Assembly: GCA_902826035.1 (NCBI GenBank)
Contig: CADEDG010000013.1
Span: 1 to 38,376, forward strand
DNA length: 38,376 nucleotides
From: an uncultured Alphaproteobacteria bacterium
Lineage (GTDB): Bacteria; Pseudomonadota; Alphaproteobacteria; Caulobacterales; Aquidulcibacteraceae
Direction: 5' to 3'
The position numbers were made by a program, and so were the translations under genes. Shown here piece after piece: positions 9,426 to 17,029 of the stretch (its first letter is position 1; every line of letters starts with the position of its first letter). The notes beneath the pieces were generated by a model. That model did no database searches and was not told the DNA's origin. It saw only the letters and a program-made list of their open reading frames with translations.

Positions 9426-10796
9426 TCACCCCACCTTCAACCGCACGAACCCCATCGCTCCCTGCGGATCGCCGCCATAGGTCGGCTCAAGCGCGTCGGA
9501 AGCGAAGTGCTGCTGCGCCATCGCACCAATGCCGATAATTGCGTGTTCGTGGATGCGCCAATCGCGAATGACGCCGAGGCTCACGCGCTGGACGCTTTCG
9601 ATTGGCCCGCCATGGCCGCTGAGTTCGTCGGTCTCGACCGCTTCGGCGCGGGCGAACAGCGTCCAATTCTCGTTCGGATGCAGCGCGGCTTCGCCGAGCC
9701 ATGCGTCGAGCGCGACGCCGTCGCTGCGGTCCTTGTTGGCGAAGGCGAGCGTCGCCGACCACCAGCCGTTGAAGATTTCCCGCGTGTAGATGCCGCTCAC
9801 GGAAATGCGCGTTTCGTCCAGTTCAGGCTCGAGCGCTTCGGGGCTGGCGACATCGGCCCAGGAGGCTTGCAGCGAGAGATGTTCAGACGGGTTCCAGGAA
9901 ACGCGTGCTGAAGTAGAATCGAGCGCACCGGATTCGATGTCCGTCCGGTGTTCATCCGGTTCGCGGCCGCGGAAACGCGAGGCTTCGAATTTCCAGTTCT
10001 CATGCACCCAGCCTGCGGTGAGCACGCCGAAAGTGATGTGCGTTGAATCGAGCCAATGGTGCGAGATCGGCGCTTCAGGGAAATCCATCGCGCTCATGCG
10101 GTGCATGAAAGTCGGCGGGCCGAAGGCAGGTTCGCCTGGCAGCCCAGCATAGACGAACACGCTGTCGCTCGCGCCGAGGCGATGTGAATAGGAGGCCGAC
10201 AGCTCCATGATCAGGTCGTGCGGATGCTGGCGATCGATCAGCGTATCGACGCCATCGGCGGTTTCGCCGGCCGCGAACAAGAGCGGATAACCCTCCGCGC
10301 CCATGGCCGGATCGGGCGAGAGCATGGCGCGCAAAGTCAGCGTGCCCGCCGCGAAATCCCGCCGCGCCGAACCCATGATCATGCCGGCGAGGAACGCCTT
10401 CTCGTCTCCACGCGGACCATCCTGCCAATCGTACACGCCATTGAACAAGGCGTGGCCCATCAGCATCCAATCGCCGGCCACCGCATGGAGGCCGCCGTGT
10501 TCGGATGCATCTGGCTGCCAGGCGGTTCCGGAGGCGTCGCGGCTCATGGGATATGCGCCAAGCAATCCCTGTCCCGGCCTCGGTTGGTCGATTGGCCAGT
10601 CGGTTCTGACAAGATCGACCATAAGGGACTCGGACTCGCCCTGGGCCGCGGCGGCGTGATCGTGCGCCGGCGGTTGTTGCGGCGCCGGCTGTTCCTGCGG
10701 ATGCTGCTCATGGGCCCCGTGGCCCCCATGCGGGTCCTGCGCCAGTGCGGGGCTGGCAAACAAAAAGATCGCGGCGGGTAGGGCGGTGCGGAGCAT
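9426..10796 (-). CDS. Putative outer-membrane beta-barrel protein with His-rich N-terminus
   Basis: A 456-residue protein with a clear signal peptide (MLRTALPAAIFLFASPALAQ). The mature N-terminus is rich in His (HGGHGAHEQHPQ, PPAHDHAAA), suggesting metal binding. The rest alternates aromatic and polar residues as in an outer-membrane barrel, with well-conserved-looking blocks DRQHPHDLIMELSASYSH and FGPPTFMHRMSAMD. Proteins of this pattern occur in copper/heavy-metal resistance clusters of proteobacteria, but no copA, copB or efflux genes are adjacent here. The metal link is therefore an inference. Convergent with the Uma2-type gene. Confidence 0.65.
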   Translation of the reverse strand: MLRTALPAAIFLFASPALAQDPHGGHGAHEQHPQEQPAPQQPPAHDHAAAAQGESESLMVDLVRTDWPIDQPRPGQGLLGAYPMSRDASGTAWQPDASEHGGLHAVAGDWMLMGHALFNGVYDWQDGPRGDEKAFLAGMIMGSARRDFAAGTLTLRAMLSPDPAMGAEGYPLLFAAGETADGVDTLIDRQHPHDLIMELSASYSHRLGASDSVFVYAGLPGEPAFGPPTFMHRMSAMDFPEAPISHHWLDSTHITFGVLTAGWVHENWKFEASRFRGREPDEHRTDIESGALDSTSARVSWNPSEHLSLQASWADVASPEALEPELDETRISVSGIYTREIFNGWWSATLAFANKDRSDGVALDAWLGEAALHPNENWTLFARAEAVETDELSGHGGPIESVQRVSLGVIRDWRIHEHAIIGIGAMAQQHFASDALEPTYGGDPQGAMGFVRLKVG

Positions 10797-10947
10797 TCTG
10801 GCGTCCTCAATCTATGCGCACTTCGTGTAGCAACTTTATCCCAAATCCCTAGCGGCTGGTTGATGCGCTGCAAACGGGCTTGACGCGGGCGCCGACACAG
10901 GCGCCTACGGGGTCCATGGATTGATCCCATTCGCGGGGAGGCGGCCG

Positions 10948-12339
10948 ATGAGCATCGAAGACGAAGCGCCCGCCGCCGAACAATCCCGCAAGGTCCCATC
11001 CGAGGACGCGCACTTCATCACCGGGATTATTGGCGCGGCCGGAGATCATGATGCGCCGCTGCTGCGCCGCATGTTAGGTGCGCTCGATCCTGCCGATCTC
11101 GCCGACGTGTTTGAGCACGTGCCGCTGGAAACCGCGCGCACCATCGCCCGCATGATCGGGCGGACCTTGCCAGCGGAGTTCCTGGCCGAACTTTCCTGGG
11201 AACGGCGCGAAGAGATACTCCCGCATTTGCCGGCCGATTATGTCGCACGCGCGCTCGGCGAGCTTGACACCGATGACGCCGCCGCCGTCGCCGGGGACAT
11301 CGACGTCAAGCAATTGAGCGCGGTGTTGGCGGCCGCCGACGAAGACACACGCCACGCCGTCGAGGATGCGCTCTCGTTCGACGAAGAGACCGCCGGGCGG
11401 CTCATGCAGCGCGAATACGTCGCTGCCCCCGAGGGGGCGGTTGTGGGCGACGTGATCGACCGCATGCGGGTCGAAGCAGCTGAACTGCCGGACGTGTTCT
11501 TCGAGATCTATATTGTCGATCCGATGATGCGTCCCGTGGGCGCGGTCAATGTCTCTAAACTCATGCGCGAGAAGCGCGAGACGCCTGTCGCCAAAATCAT
11601 GGCGCCGGTGAAAGCGCTGATCCGCCCGGAAATGGACCAGGAAGAGGTTGCCCACACCTTTCAGAAGTACCACCTCGCTTCGGCGCCGGTCGTCGATGAA
11701 GCGGGCCGCCTCAAGGGTACGGTGACTGTCGATGACATCGTCGATGTCATCAGCGAAGAAGGCGAAGAGGATTTGCTCAAGCTCGCCGGCGTCAGCGAGG
11801 CGGCGCAAACCGACAGCGTGCTGAAATCGGTGGGCGCACGCGCGCCGTGGATATTCGTCAATATCGGCACCGCGCTTGCGGCTTCCACCATCATTTCCGC
11901 TTTTGCGACATCGATCGAGCAGATCGTAGCGCTGGCGGTGTTGATGCCGATTGTGGCGTCCATGGGTGGCAATGTCGGCAATCAGACGCTTGCGGTGGCG
12001 GTGCGTGCGCTTGCTTCGCGCGATCTTACCGACGCCAACGCCTGGCGCTACGTGCTGCGCGAAGCCGCCACTGGCGCCACGCAGGGTGTGATGTTTGGTT
12101 TGGTGCTCGCTTGCGTCGCCTATCTCTGGTTCGCCAGCGTGGGGCTCGCGGCGGCGGTGGGGTTCGCCGTGGTGATCAACCTCGCCATGGGCGGCATAGT
12201 CGGCATTGTCGTGCCGCTCATCCTGCGCCGGATGGGCGCTGACCCAGCGGTTTCATCCTCGGTGTTCGTCACCTTCACCACCGATGCGCTCGGGTTCCTG
12301 GCCTTTCTGGGCTTGGCTACGCTTATCCTGCTGGGTTGA
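10948..12339 (+). CDS. mgtE: Magnesium transporter MgtE
   Basis: A 463-residue inner-membrane Mg2+ channel. The N-terminal helical MgtE_N domain covers about residues 30-135. Two CBS domains follow, with VAKIMAPVKALI and SAPVVDEAGRLKGTVTVDDIVDVI in the second, which sense cytoplasmic Mg2+ and gate the pore. Five C-terminal transmembrane helices begin near residue 295 and include the family signature PIVASMGGNVGNQT. ATG 10948 is preceded by GGGGAGG, favouring it over the TTG at 10921. No known Mg-sensing riboswitch structure is evident in the ~150-nt leader. Confidence 0.95.
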   Translation: MSIEDEAPAAEQSRKVPSEDAHFITGIIGAAGDHDAPLLRRMLGALDPADLADVFEHVPLETARTIARMIGRTLPAEFLAELSWERREEILPHLPADYVARALGELDTDDAAAVAGDIDVKQLSAVLAAADEDTRHAVEDALSFDEETAGRLMQREYVAAPEGAVVGDVIDRMRVEAAELPDVFFEIYIVDPMMRPVGAVNVSKLMREKRETPVAKIMAPVKALIRPEMDQEEVAHTFQKYHLASAPVVDEAGRLKGTVTVDDIVDVISEEGEEDLLKLAGVSEAAQTDSVLKSVGARAPWIFVNIGTALAASTIISAFATSIEQIVALAVLMPIVASMGGNVGNQTLAVAVRALASRDLTDANAWRYVLREAATGATQGVMFGLVLACVAYLWFASVGLAAAVGFAVVINLAMGGIVGIVVPLILRRMGADPAVSSSVFVTFTTDALGFLAFLGLATLILLG

Positions 12340-12372
12340 CGCGCTTAGCCGAGTGGAATCGAACAGGCGCCC

Positions 12373-12425
12373 GCTCCCCTCGACGGGGGAGCAGTCGCGC
12401 GGCACGCGCGACTGAGGGGGTGAGG
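12373..12425 (+). repeat. Palindromic intergenic repeat, left copy
   Basis: This copy has a CTCCCCTCGACGGGGGAG segment, then a perfect 9-bp hairpin (AGTCGCGCG/CGCGCGACT) and a trailing GAGGGGGTGAGG. The same modular pattern appears in inverted orientation at 12481-12529, making a BIME-like pair between mgtE and the lysozyme-like gene. Confidence 0.7.
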
Positions 12426-12480
12426 CCCGCTTCTCTTGCTGACTGAGCCTCCGGAGGCGTCTTCTTCATCGTCAGAGCGC

Positions 12481-12529
12481 GCACCCCCTCCGGCCGCGCA
12501 AGCGCGGCCACCTCCCCCATCGAGGGGGA
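12481..12529 (-). repeat. Palindromic intergenic repeat, right copy (inverted)
   Basis: In reverse orientation to the copy at 12373-12425. Read on the minus strand it has CCCTCGATGGGGGAGG, a perfect 8-bp hairpin (GGCCGCGC/GCGCGGCC) and GAGGGGGTGC. Flanking modules are conserved between copies while the inner hairpin differs in sequence but keeps its pairing. The rest of the 12340-12701 gap shows no gene. Confidence 0.7.
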
Positions 12530-12701
12530 TGGGGTATTTCCACTTTGCGCAAATCCACCTTAAGGGCGCTTTCTTGGCTAACGCCGGTTCACCATTCGCG
12601 CGCATTGTTGGCGCCGGTTTTGCCTGATTGGGGAAGTCTCCCGATCGGCGTGGTTCATGCCGGGACGGGGGAAGCGAGAACTTCGCCCCGAAAGGCCGCC
12701 A

Positions 12702-13664
12702 ATGACGCACACGCTCTCCGCTACTGGCTTCACTCTGGTGAAGAAATTCGAAGGCTTCCGCGCCGAGGCGCTCCCTTTGCCCCAAGGCGGCTGGGTTATC
12801 GGCTACGGCCATGTTCGCGTGGGCGAGCAGGGCCCTGCTTTGTCCAAAAACGAGGCGGCCGAATTGCTGGCGCTCGATTTGGCGCCGTTTGAGCGCGTGG
12901 TGAACGCCAAGGTAACCGCGCCGATCAAGCAATCGCAGTTCGACGCTCTGGTCTCCTTCGCCTTTTCGGTTGGCGAGGAAGCGTTCCTGCAAAGTCAGGT
13001 GCTGCGCCGGGTCAATGCCTGCGAATATGTCGCTGCCGCGTGCGCGCTGGACGCGTGGCGCAAAGGGGAGGTGGACGGCGAGGTGCAGATTGTGGAAGCA
13101 TTGGTGCGCCGGCGCGCCGCCGAGAAGGCTTTGTTCCTGCGCGACATTGCGCTGAGCCCATCGCCGTCGGCGTTAATGCGCTCCAAGCTTGATCACGCCG
13201 CCTCTATCCTTGGCGCGCCCGCTGGGAAGGCGCAGCCGGTTCAGGTTCCCGTCGTGGCGCTCGCAGTTTCGCCTGCAATGCGGCTTACCGAAATTTTGAA
13301 GTCGGAGCCCGCAACAGAGGCGCTGTTGCTCACGCAAATTGCACCAGAGGTCGATGCAGGTGAGTTGACTACAGCGCACGCGGCGCCGGTTGCGCGCCGA
13401 ACGGAGCAGCCGACCTCCCGTGCGTCTTTGCTCAGATTTCCGCGCATAGATATCAATCTCGCGGCCGAGAATTTCGGGCTGCTTGCGCTGTTGCTGTTCG
13501 GGCTCACTCTGGTGGCCATCGGTGCGTCGATCCTCTTCGGCGGGCGCGGCGACGGCGCCAATATGCTCGCTGGCACGGCGGTGTTCCTGCCCGGCTTCGC
13601 CGCGGCGTTGATGGCAGGTTTCAGCCTTTGGAGCGGCCCGCAACTCGAGCCGGTTCGCGCCTAA
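12702..13664 (+). CDS. GH24 lysozyme-like protein with C-terminal membrane segments, likely altered active site
   Basis: A 320-residue protein. The N-terminal ~145 residues match phage-type GH24 lysozymes: FEGF at residue 16, GGWVIGYGH at 29-37 and QFDALVSFAFSVG. The family's catalytic pattern is Glu, 8 residues, Asp, 5 residues, Thr. Here Glu17 is kept at the right spacing, but the Asp position is Leu26 and the Thr position is Val32, so standard muramidase activity is doubtful. The C-terminal part has two hydrophobic helices near residues 250-270 and 285-305, unusual for an endolysin. ATG 12702 follows AAGG; upstream in-frame codons are not convincing. A strong terminator follows. Confidence 0.8.
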   Translation: MTHTLSATGFTLVKKFEGFRAEALPLPQGGWVIGYGHVRVGEQGPALSKNEAAELLALDLAPFERVVNAKVTAPIKQSQFDALVSFAFSVGEEAFLQSQVLRRVNACEYVAAACALDAWRKGEVDGEVQIVEALVRRRAAEKALFLRDIALSPSPSALMRSKLDHAASILGAPAGKAQPVQVPVVALAVSPAMRLTEILKSEPATEALLLTQIAPEVDAGELTTAHAAPVARRTEQPTSRASLLRFPRIDINLAAENFGLLALLLFGLTLVAIGASILFGGRGDGANMLAGTAVFLPGFAAALMAGFSLWSGPQLEPVRA

Positions 13665-13692
13665 CCCTATTTCAGTTCCGCTGGTGAAACTT

Positions 13693-13719
13693 GGGCGGGA
13701 GCAATCCCGCCCTTTTTTT
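13693..13719 (+). terminator. Rho-independent terminator of the lysozyme-like gene
   Basis: An 8-bp perfect stem GGGCGGGA/TCCCGCCC (13693-13700 and 13705-13712) with a GCAA loop, followed by seven T. It lies 29 nt after the stop codon. Confidence 0.9.
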
Positions 13720-13742
13720 GCCGCGCGTCCAAACAAAAGGCC

Positions 13743-13779
13743 AAAACAAAAGGGCTGCCCCGCAAACGCGGAGCAGCCC
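13743..13779 (-). terminator. Rho-independent terminator of the 22-codon ORF unit
   Basis: On the minus strand the stem GGGCTGC/GCAGCCC (with an extended, one-mismatch inner part) is followed by TTTTGTTTT. It lies about 30 nt after the short ORF and back-to-back with the plus-strand terminator at 13693-13719. Confidence 0.8.
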
Positions 13780-13808
13780 CTCCATTGTCGTGCCTTTTGG
13801 GCGAATCC

Positions 13809-13877
13809 TCAGGCGAAGGCGCGCTCGGAAGCGGTCCAAACCTGCGAAATCATCCCCAACTGGTGACAATGAGACAT
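13809..13877 (-). CDS. 22-residue small protein or leader peptide with an extended Shine-Dalgarno site
   Basis: The minus strand encodes MSHCHQLGMISQVW followed by TASERAFA and a stop. The ATG is six bases after GGAGG inside a 14-nt perfect complement of the 16S rRNA 3' tail. The ORF is bounded by a hairpin upstream and a terminator ~30 nt downstream, so it looks like its own short transcript of roughly 170 nt. There is no amino-acid run typical of attenuation leader peptides. Translation is strongly suggested by the ribosome site; the role is unknown. An alternative is an RNA whose anti-SD-binding segment is itself functional. Confidence 0.55.
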   Translation of the reverse strand: MSHCHQLGMISQVWTASERAFA

Positions 13878-13892
13878 GGATCACCTCCTTTT
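13878..13892 (-). promoter_or_regulatory. Extended Shine-Dalgarno sequence
   Basis: The minus strand reads AAAAGGAGGTGATCC directly before the ATG at 13877. Fourteen bases are complementary to the standard 16S rRNA 3' end (GGATCACCTCCTTT), far longer than a usual 4-6 nt site. It decides the start of the 22-codon ORF. Confidence 0.85.
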
Positions 13893-13894
13893 CT

Positions 13895-13918
13895 AAAAAA
13901 GCCGGCGCCCATCGCCGG
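13895..13918 (-). terminator. Terminator-like hairpin just upstream of the 22-codon ORF
   Basis: The minus strand has CCGGCG-ATGGG-CGCCGG followed by CTTTTTTAG, two bases before the extended Shine-Dalgarno site. It could end the lipoprotein operon at 14017, or act as a 5' attenuator or protective hairpin for the short transcript. Confidence 0.6.
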
Positions 13919-13926
13919 TACGAGCG

Positions 13927-13954
13927 AAGATAAGCATGCTTCGGGCCAATGCAA
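13927..13954 (-). promoter_or_regulatory. Possible sigma-70-type promoter for the 22-codon ORF
   Basis: On the minus strand TTGCAT (13949-13954) and TATCTT (13927-13932) are separated by 16 bases, with a 10-bp palindrome AAGCATGCTT in the spacer. The predicted start near 13920 falls right at the hairpin. It matches consensus only partly. Confidence 0.35.
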
Positions 13955-14016
13955 ACCTCTATGTGTGTGAGGCGAGCCGGCGTGGCGCTTGGGCGACGCA
14001 GACGCGAACTTGCCTT

Positions 14017-14529
14017 TTATTCCTCCGGCGCGAGCGCCACGTCGCGGTCATAGAGGTGACCGGCGAATCCTGCGGCAGGCTCCCAGAAAATGCAGGTTTC
14101 CCGCGCTGAACCCGAGGAATGGCACAGCATCGGCAGGTTGCGCGCGCGGATGTCCTCGTAGGTAGCGGCGTCGAGCGTGCTTTGCCCCGGCGCCAGCAGA
14201 GTCCATTCCGGCGCCGCCGAACTTTTTGTAACGCTCGGGCGCGCCCAACGCTCGATGAAATCGCGCATCGCTTCGCGATTCTCAGGAGGGAAAATGTCGC
14301 CATAAGCGCTCTCGAGTGGCGTGCTCCAAGACCAGATCGGTCGGTCCTCCGCGTCGAGCACGACGAACACGCCGACCGCCTTGTTGCAGGCGCCGCCGAT
14401 CGAGCGCGTACTAACACTCTCTTCGGCTGCGCTGAAGGTGACGGCGTGAGTCGCCTCAATATCGCAGCGGCCTGCGACGGGTGAGCAGGCGCAGAGCAGC
14501 GCCAGCAGAGCGAAAGCGAGGTGTCTCAC
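14017..14529 (-). CDS. Putative lipoprotein, paralogue of the upstream gene
   Basis: A 170-residue protein with a lipoprotein signal (MRHLAFALLALLCAC). The start codon overlaps the stop of the upstream gene by ATGA, so the two are translationally coupled. It shares with that neighbour a common layout: a Cys-containing strand (GACNKAV / GPSCVQAIV), a DRPIWSW / GDPLWAF turn, an xDxFIERWA / MDAFLANWA helix followed by TKSSAAPEW / QKSTALPQW, a TYEDIRARNLPMLC / AYEMLRTRDLPMAC block and a final Cys. This is clear tandem duplication followed by divergence. Function unknown; envelope location is likely. Confidence 0.7.
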   Translation of the reverse strand: MRHLAFALLALLCACSPVAGRCDIEATHAVTFSAAEESVSTRSIGGACNKAVGVFVVLDAEDRPIWSWSTPLESAYGDIFPPENREAMRDFIERWARPSVTKSSAAPEWTLLAPGQSTLDAATYEDIRARNLPMLCHSSGSARETCIFWEPAAGFAGHLYDRDVALAPEE

Positions 14530-15089
14530 GGGCCGTAAGCGACGATCTGCGCAGGCGCGTGCGAGAAAGGATCGATGACCAGGCAGGCGACGGTCTCAAC
14601 GCCGCCTGCATAGCAGGCCATCGGCAGATCGCGCGTGCGCAACATCTCGTAAGCTTCGCGATCGAAACCGGTGTGGTACGAGAATGTCTCACCGGTCAGG
14701 CGGGGTTCTCCCTCACGCCATTGCGGGAGGGCGGTCGATTTTTGGATGGTGATATTCGCCCAATTGGCCAGGAAGGCGTCCATGACCTCGTCACTCACCG
14801 CTGGCGCGGCTTCCGGCAAGGCGCCGTCGCCAGCTTGCATGGCGAAATGGGTTGCAGCGAAGGCCCAGAGCGGGTCGCCCTGGGCGTTGCGGATGGAAAG
14901 CGTCACGATCGCCTGCACACAACTGGGGCCCTCCGCGCGCGCTGTGACCACATCGGGCGCGCCTGGATTGGACCAGTTGATCTCGTGGCTCGCCACGCGG
15001 GCGCAGCCGGGTTCGGCGCGTGTGCCCGGGGCACTGCTACCGCAGGCGCTTAGCAAGGCAAGCGTCACAAGTGCGAACAGGCGCATCAT
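14526..15089 (-). CDS. Putative lipoprotein, paralogue of the downstream gene
   Basis: A 187-residue protein with a lipoprotein signal and lipobox (LALLSACGSS). It is the first of a coupled pair; the next gene overlaps its stop by 4 nt. The conserved blocks are SCVQAIVTLSIRNAQGDPLW, DAFLANW, QKSTALPQW and the C-terminal RDLPMACYAGG. Pairs of cysteines suggest disulphides in an oxidising compartment. I do not recognise the family. Confidence 0.7.
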   Translation of the reverse strand: MMRLFALVTLALLSACGSSAPGTRAEPGCARVASHEINWSNPGAPDVVTARAEGPSCVQAIVTLSIRNAQGDPLWAFAATHFAMQAGDGALPEAAPAVSDEVMDAFLANWANITIQKSTALPQWREGEPRLTGETFSYHTGFDREAYEMLRTRDLPMACYAGGVETVACLVIDPFSHAPAQIVAYGP

Positions 15090-15135
15090 CTCTCCGTTGG
15101 CATATCGATAAGCGAAGATCGCCCGCCGCGAAACT

Positions 15136-16935
15136 CTATTCAGCGCCTTCGAAAGCGTCGGCGGCGCTTGTTGCGTGCGCGCTAGTGTCGCCGCCTGCGT
15201 GGAAGAGGCCGTGGGGCCCCTGCAGCGCTGCCACCGCGGCCTCGTAGCCGGCCGTTACCGCCTCATCGAACCGTTTCCAATCGCGCATGTCGATATCGGG
15301 CATGTCTGGCGTAATCAGCAGGTCCGCTCCCGACCGGCCCTCCCACGGATCGACCGCCAAAGTGGCCGCGCGCATCAATAGCGAGGCGATTGGCGGGGCC
15401 GATTGCAAGCCGTGAGCGGCCACCCAACCGAAAAACCCAGGGGGATCACGAAAATCCTCGATGTCGATGCCGTCGCGAAGTGCTACATCGACGCCGATGA
15501 TCGGGCCGCGATGCATTGTCTTGAGTACGTCCACCGGGAAATTCCGCAACACTGCGCCGTCCACCAGCAATCTTTTCTCGCCGTCGAGCACTGGCGGCAA
15601 AATTCCCGGCAGCGAGATCGAAGCGCGCAACGCTTTGCGCAACAAGCCGCCGCTGTGGACGCGGATGTCGCCAGCCACCAGATTGGTGGAGACCGCGAAA
15701 AATGGCGCGCCGAGATCCTCTATCAGGGTTTCACCGAAGTGTTCCTGCAAGCGATCTTCCACGCGTCTGCCGCGCACCAGCCCAACAACCGGCATCACGT
15801 AATCGCCAAGTGGATTGCTCTCCACAAAAGCCTTGCGAATGCGCATCTCGATCTCGTCGTCGTCCCACCCCATTGCCGCACACGCCGCGATAATCGCTCC
15901 CATGGAGGTGCCGCCGATCACGTCGAGCGGCAGGCCCGCCTCTCGCAGCGCGCGGATGACGCCGATATGGGCGTAAGCACGTGCGCCGCCCCCGGAGAGC
16001 ACTAGCCCGATCGAGCGTCCCGCGATGACGCGCGCGAGGCGCGCGGCGTCCTCGTCCTCGAGCCCACGCCAATGGAAGACGCGTGAAGCCTCGCACGCAT
16101 CGCGCCATTCGTTCGTGGTGGCGGCCTTGCGGTCCATGCCGTGATGGAGCAACACCACATCGACAAGCCGGAATTGCCGCGCTGGCGATGGTTCTTCCGG
16201 CGGTAGCAGCGGCAGCGACGGGCGCGCATCGGCGCGCGCGAAGAACCATAAGCGATCGGCCTGACGCAAACAGGTGCGGAACCAGGATGTGTCAGCGATC
16301 GGCGAGACCAGGAACACGGCGTCGTTCTTCGCCTCCAGAGTGTCGAACCAGGCGCTGTTCATGCCTTGAGCGCTCAACGCTGCTTCGTCTTCATCCGTAA
16401 CGATGATGGCGCGTGCGCCGAGGCGCTTCAGCGCCGCCTGCAATGTCCTTGCCCGCAATTTCAGATCGATGGTGGGGGAGGTGGAGATCAGTGCGAACAC
16501 TTTGGGTTCGGCGCGCGGTGAAGAGCCGGCGCCCCCGCCGCGCGCGCGCGTCAACATGAGCTTGGCGAGCCGGCGCATCAGCTCCGGGTGGGCGAACATC
16601 AGCCGCTCAAAGGCTTCCGCCGAGAGTTTGAGCATTTCGCTGTCGCGCACGGCGAAGACGCTCGACGTGTGCGGCTCGCGCGCGACCAGCGCCATTTCCC
16701 CCACCGGCTCGCCGGGGCGGACATAACCCAGGAGGTTATGGCGATTGCGCTCCGACGGGCGGAAGGCGGCCAGCGACCCGGAAACAAGAAAGAACACGCC
16801 GTCGGCGGGCTCGCCAGCGAAAATCAGGGCTGAACCGGAAGGCAGCGTGAACCACTCGCTTTCCTGGTCCAGCGCGGCAAGCAGGTCTGGGGCCGCCGAT
16901 GACAGAAAGGAAATTTCAGCAAGGCTCGGTTTCAT
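15136..16935 (-). CDS. Cyclic-nucleotide-binding domain / patatin-like phospholipase (NTE family)
   Basis: A 599-residue protein. Residues ~15-130 form a cNMP-binding fold (LIFAGEPADGVFFLVSGSL, PGEPVGEMALV). After a middle region, the patatin domain spans about residues 305-500, with the oxyanion motif LSGGGARAYAHIGV, the nucleophile GGTSMG (GxSxG) and the VDGAVLRNFP dyad (DGA). This is the layout of bacterial NTE/RssA-type serine lysophospholipases, where the N-terminal domain is thought to regulate activity. The ATG at 16935 has an AAGGTG site; in-frame sequence upstream belongs to the opposite strand's TIR gene. Divergent from that gene with a ~95-nt gap. Confidence 0.9.
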   Translation of the reverse strand: MKPSLAEISFLSSAAPDLLAALDQESEWFTLPSGSALIFAGEPADGVFFLVSGSLAAFRPSERNRHNLLGYVRPGEPVGEMALVAREPHTSSVFAVRDSEMLKLSAEAFERLMFAHPELMRRLAKLMLTRARGGGAGSSPRAEPKVFALISTSPTIDLKLRARTLQAALKRLGARAIIVTDEDEAALSAQGMNSAWFDTLEAKNDAVFLVSPIADTSWFRTCLRQADRLWFFARADARPSLPLLPPEEPSPARQFRLVDVVLLHHGMDRKAATTNEWRDACEASRVFHWRGLEDEDAARLARVIAGRSIGLVLSGGGARAYAHIGVIRALREAGLPLDVIGGTSMGAIIAACAAMGWDDDEIEMRIRKAFVESNPLGDYVMPVVGLVRGRRVEDRLQEHFGETLIEDLGAPFFAVSTNLVAGDIRVHSGGLLRKALRASISLPGILPPVLDGEKRLLVDGAVLRNFPVDVLKTMHRGPIIGVDVALRDGIDIEDFRDPPGFFGWVAAHGLQSAPPIASLLMRAATLAVDPWEGRSGADLLITPDMPDIDMRDWKRFDEAVTAGYEAAVAALQGPHGLFHAGGDTSAHATSAADAFEGAE

Positions 16936-17029
16936 TGGGGCACCTTGCCCATAGGATAGGGGCCTCCGGTTAAGGCGCAATGAGACCGCCGGCTTCCCAG
17001 CCCAGACCGGCATGCTAAGAGCCTCGCCT

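Noticed and set aside
10797..10947. Possible Mg2+ riboswitch ahead of mgtE
   Set aside because: Only a small GGCGCC-type hairpin is visible; none of the conserved M-box/YkoK elements could be found.
13878..13892. A fragment of a 16S rRNA 3' end on the plus strand
   Set aside because: Only 14 bases match, with no 16S sequence before them, and they sit at the correct spacing before a minus-strand ATG, so a Shine-Dalgarno site explains them better.
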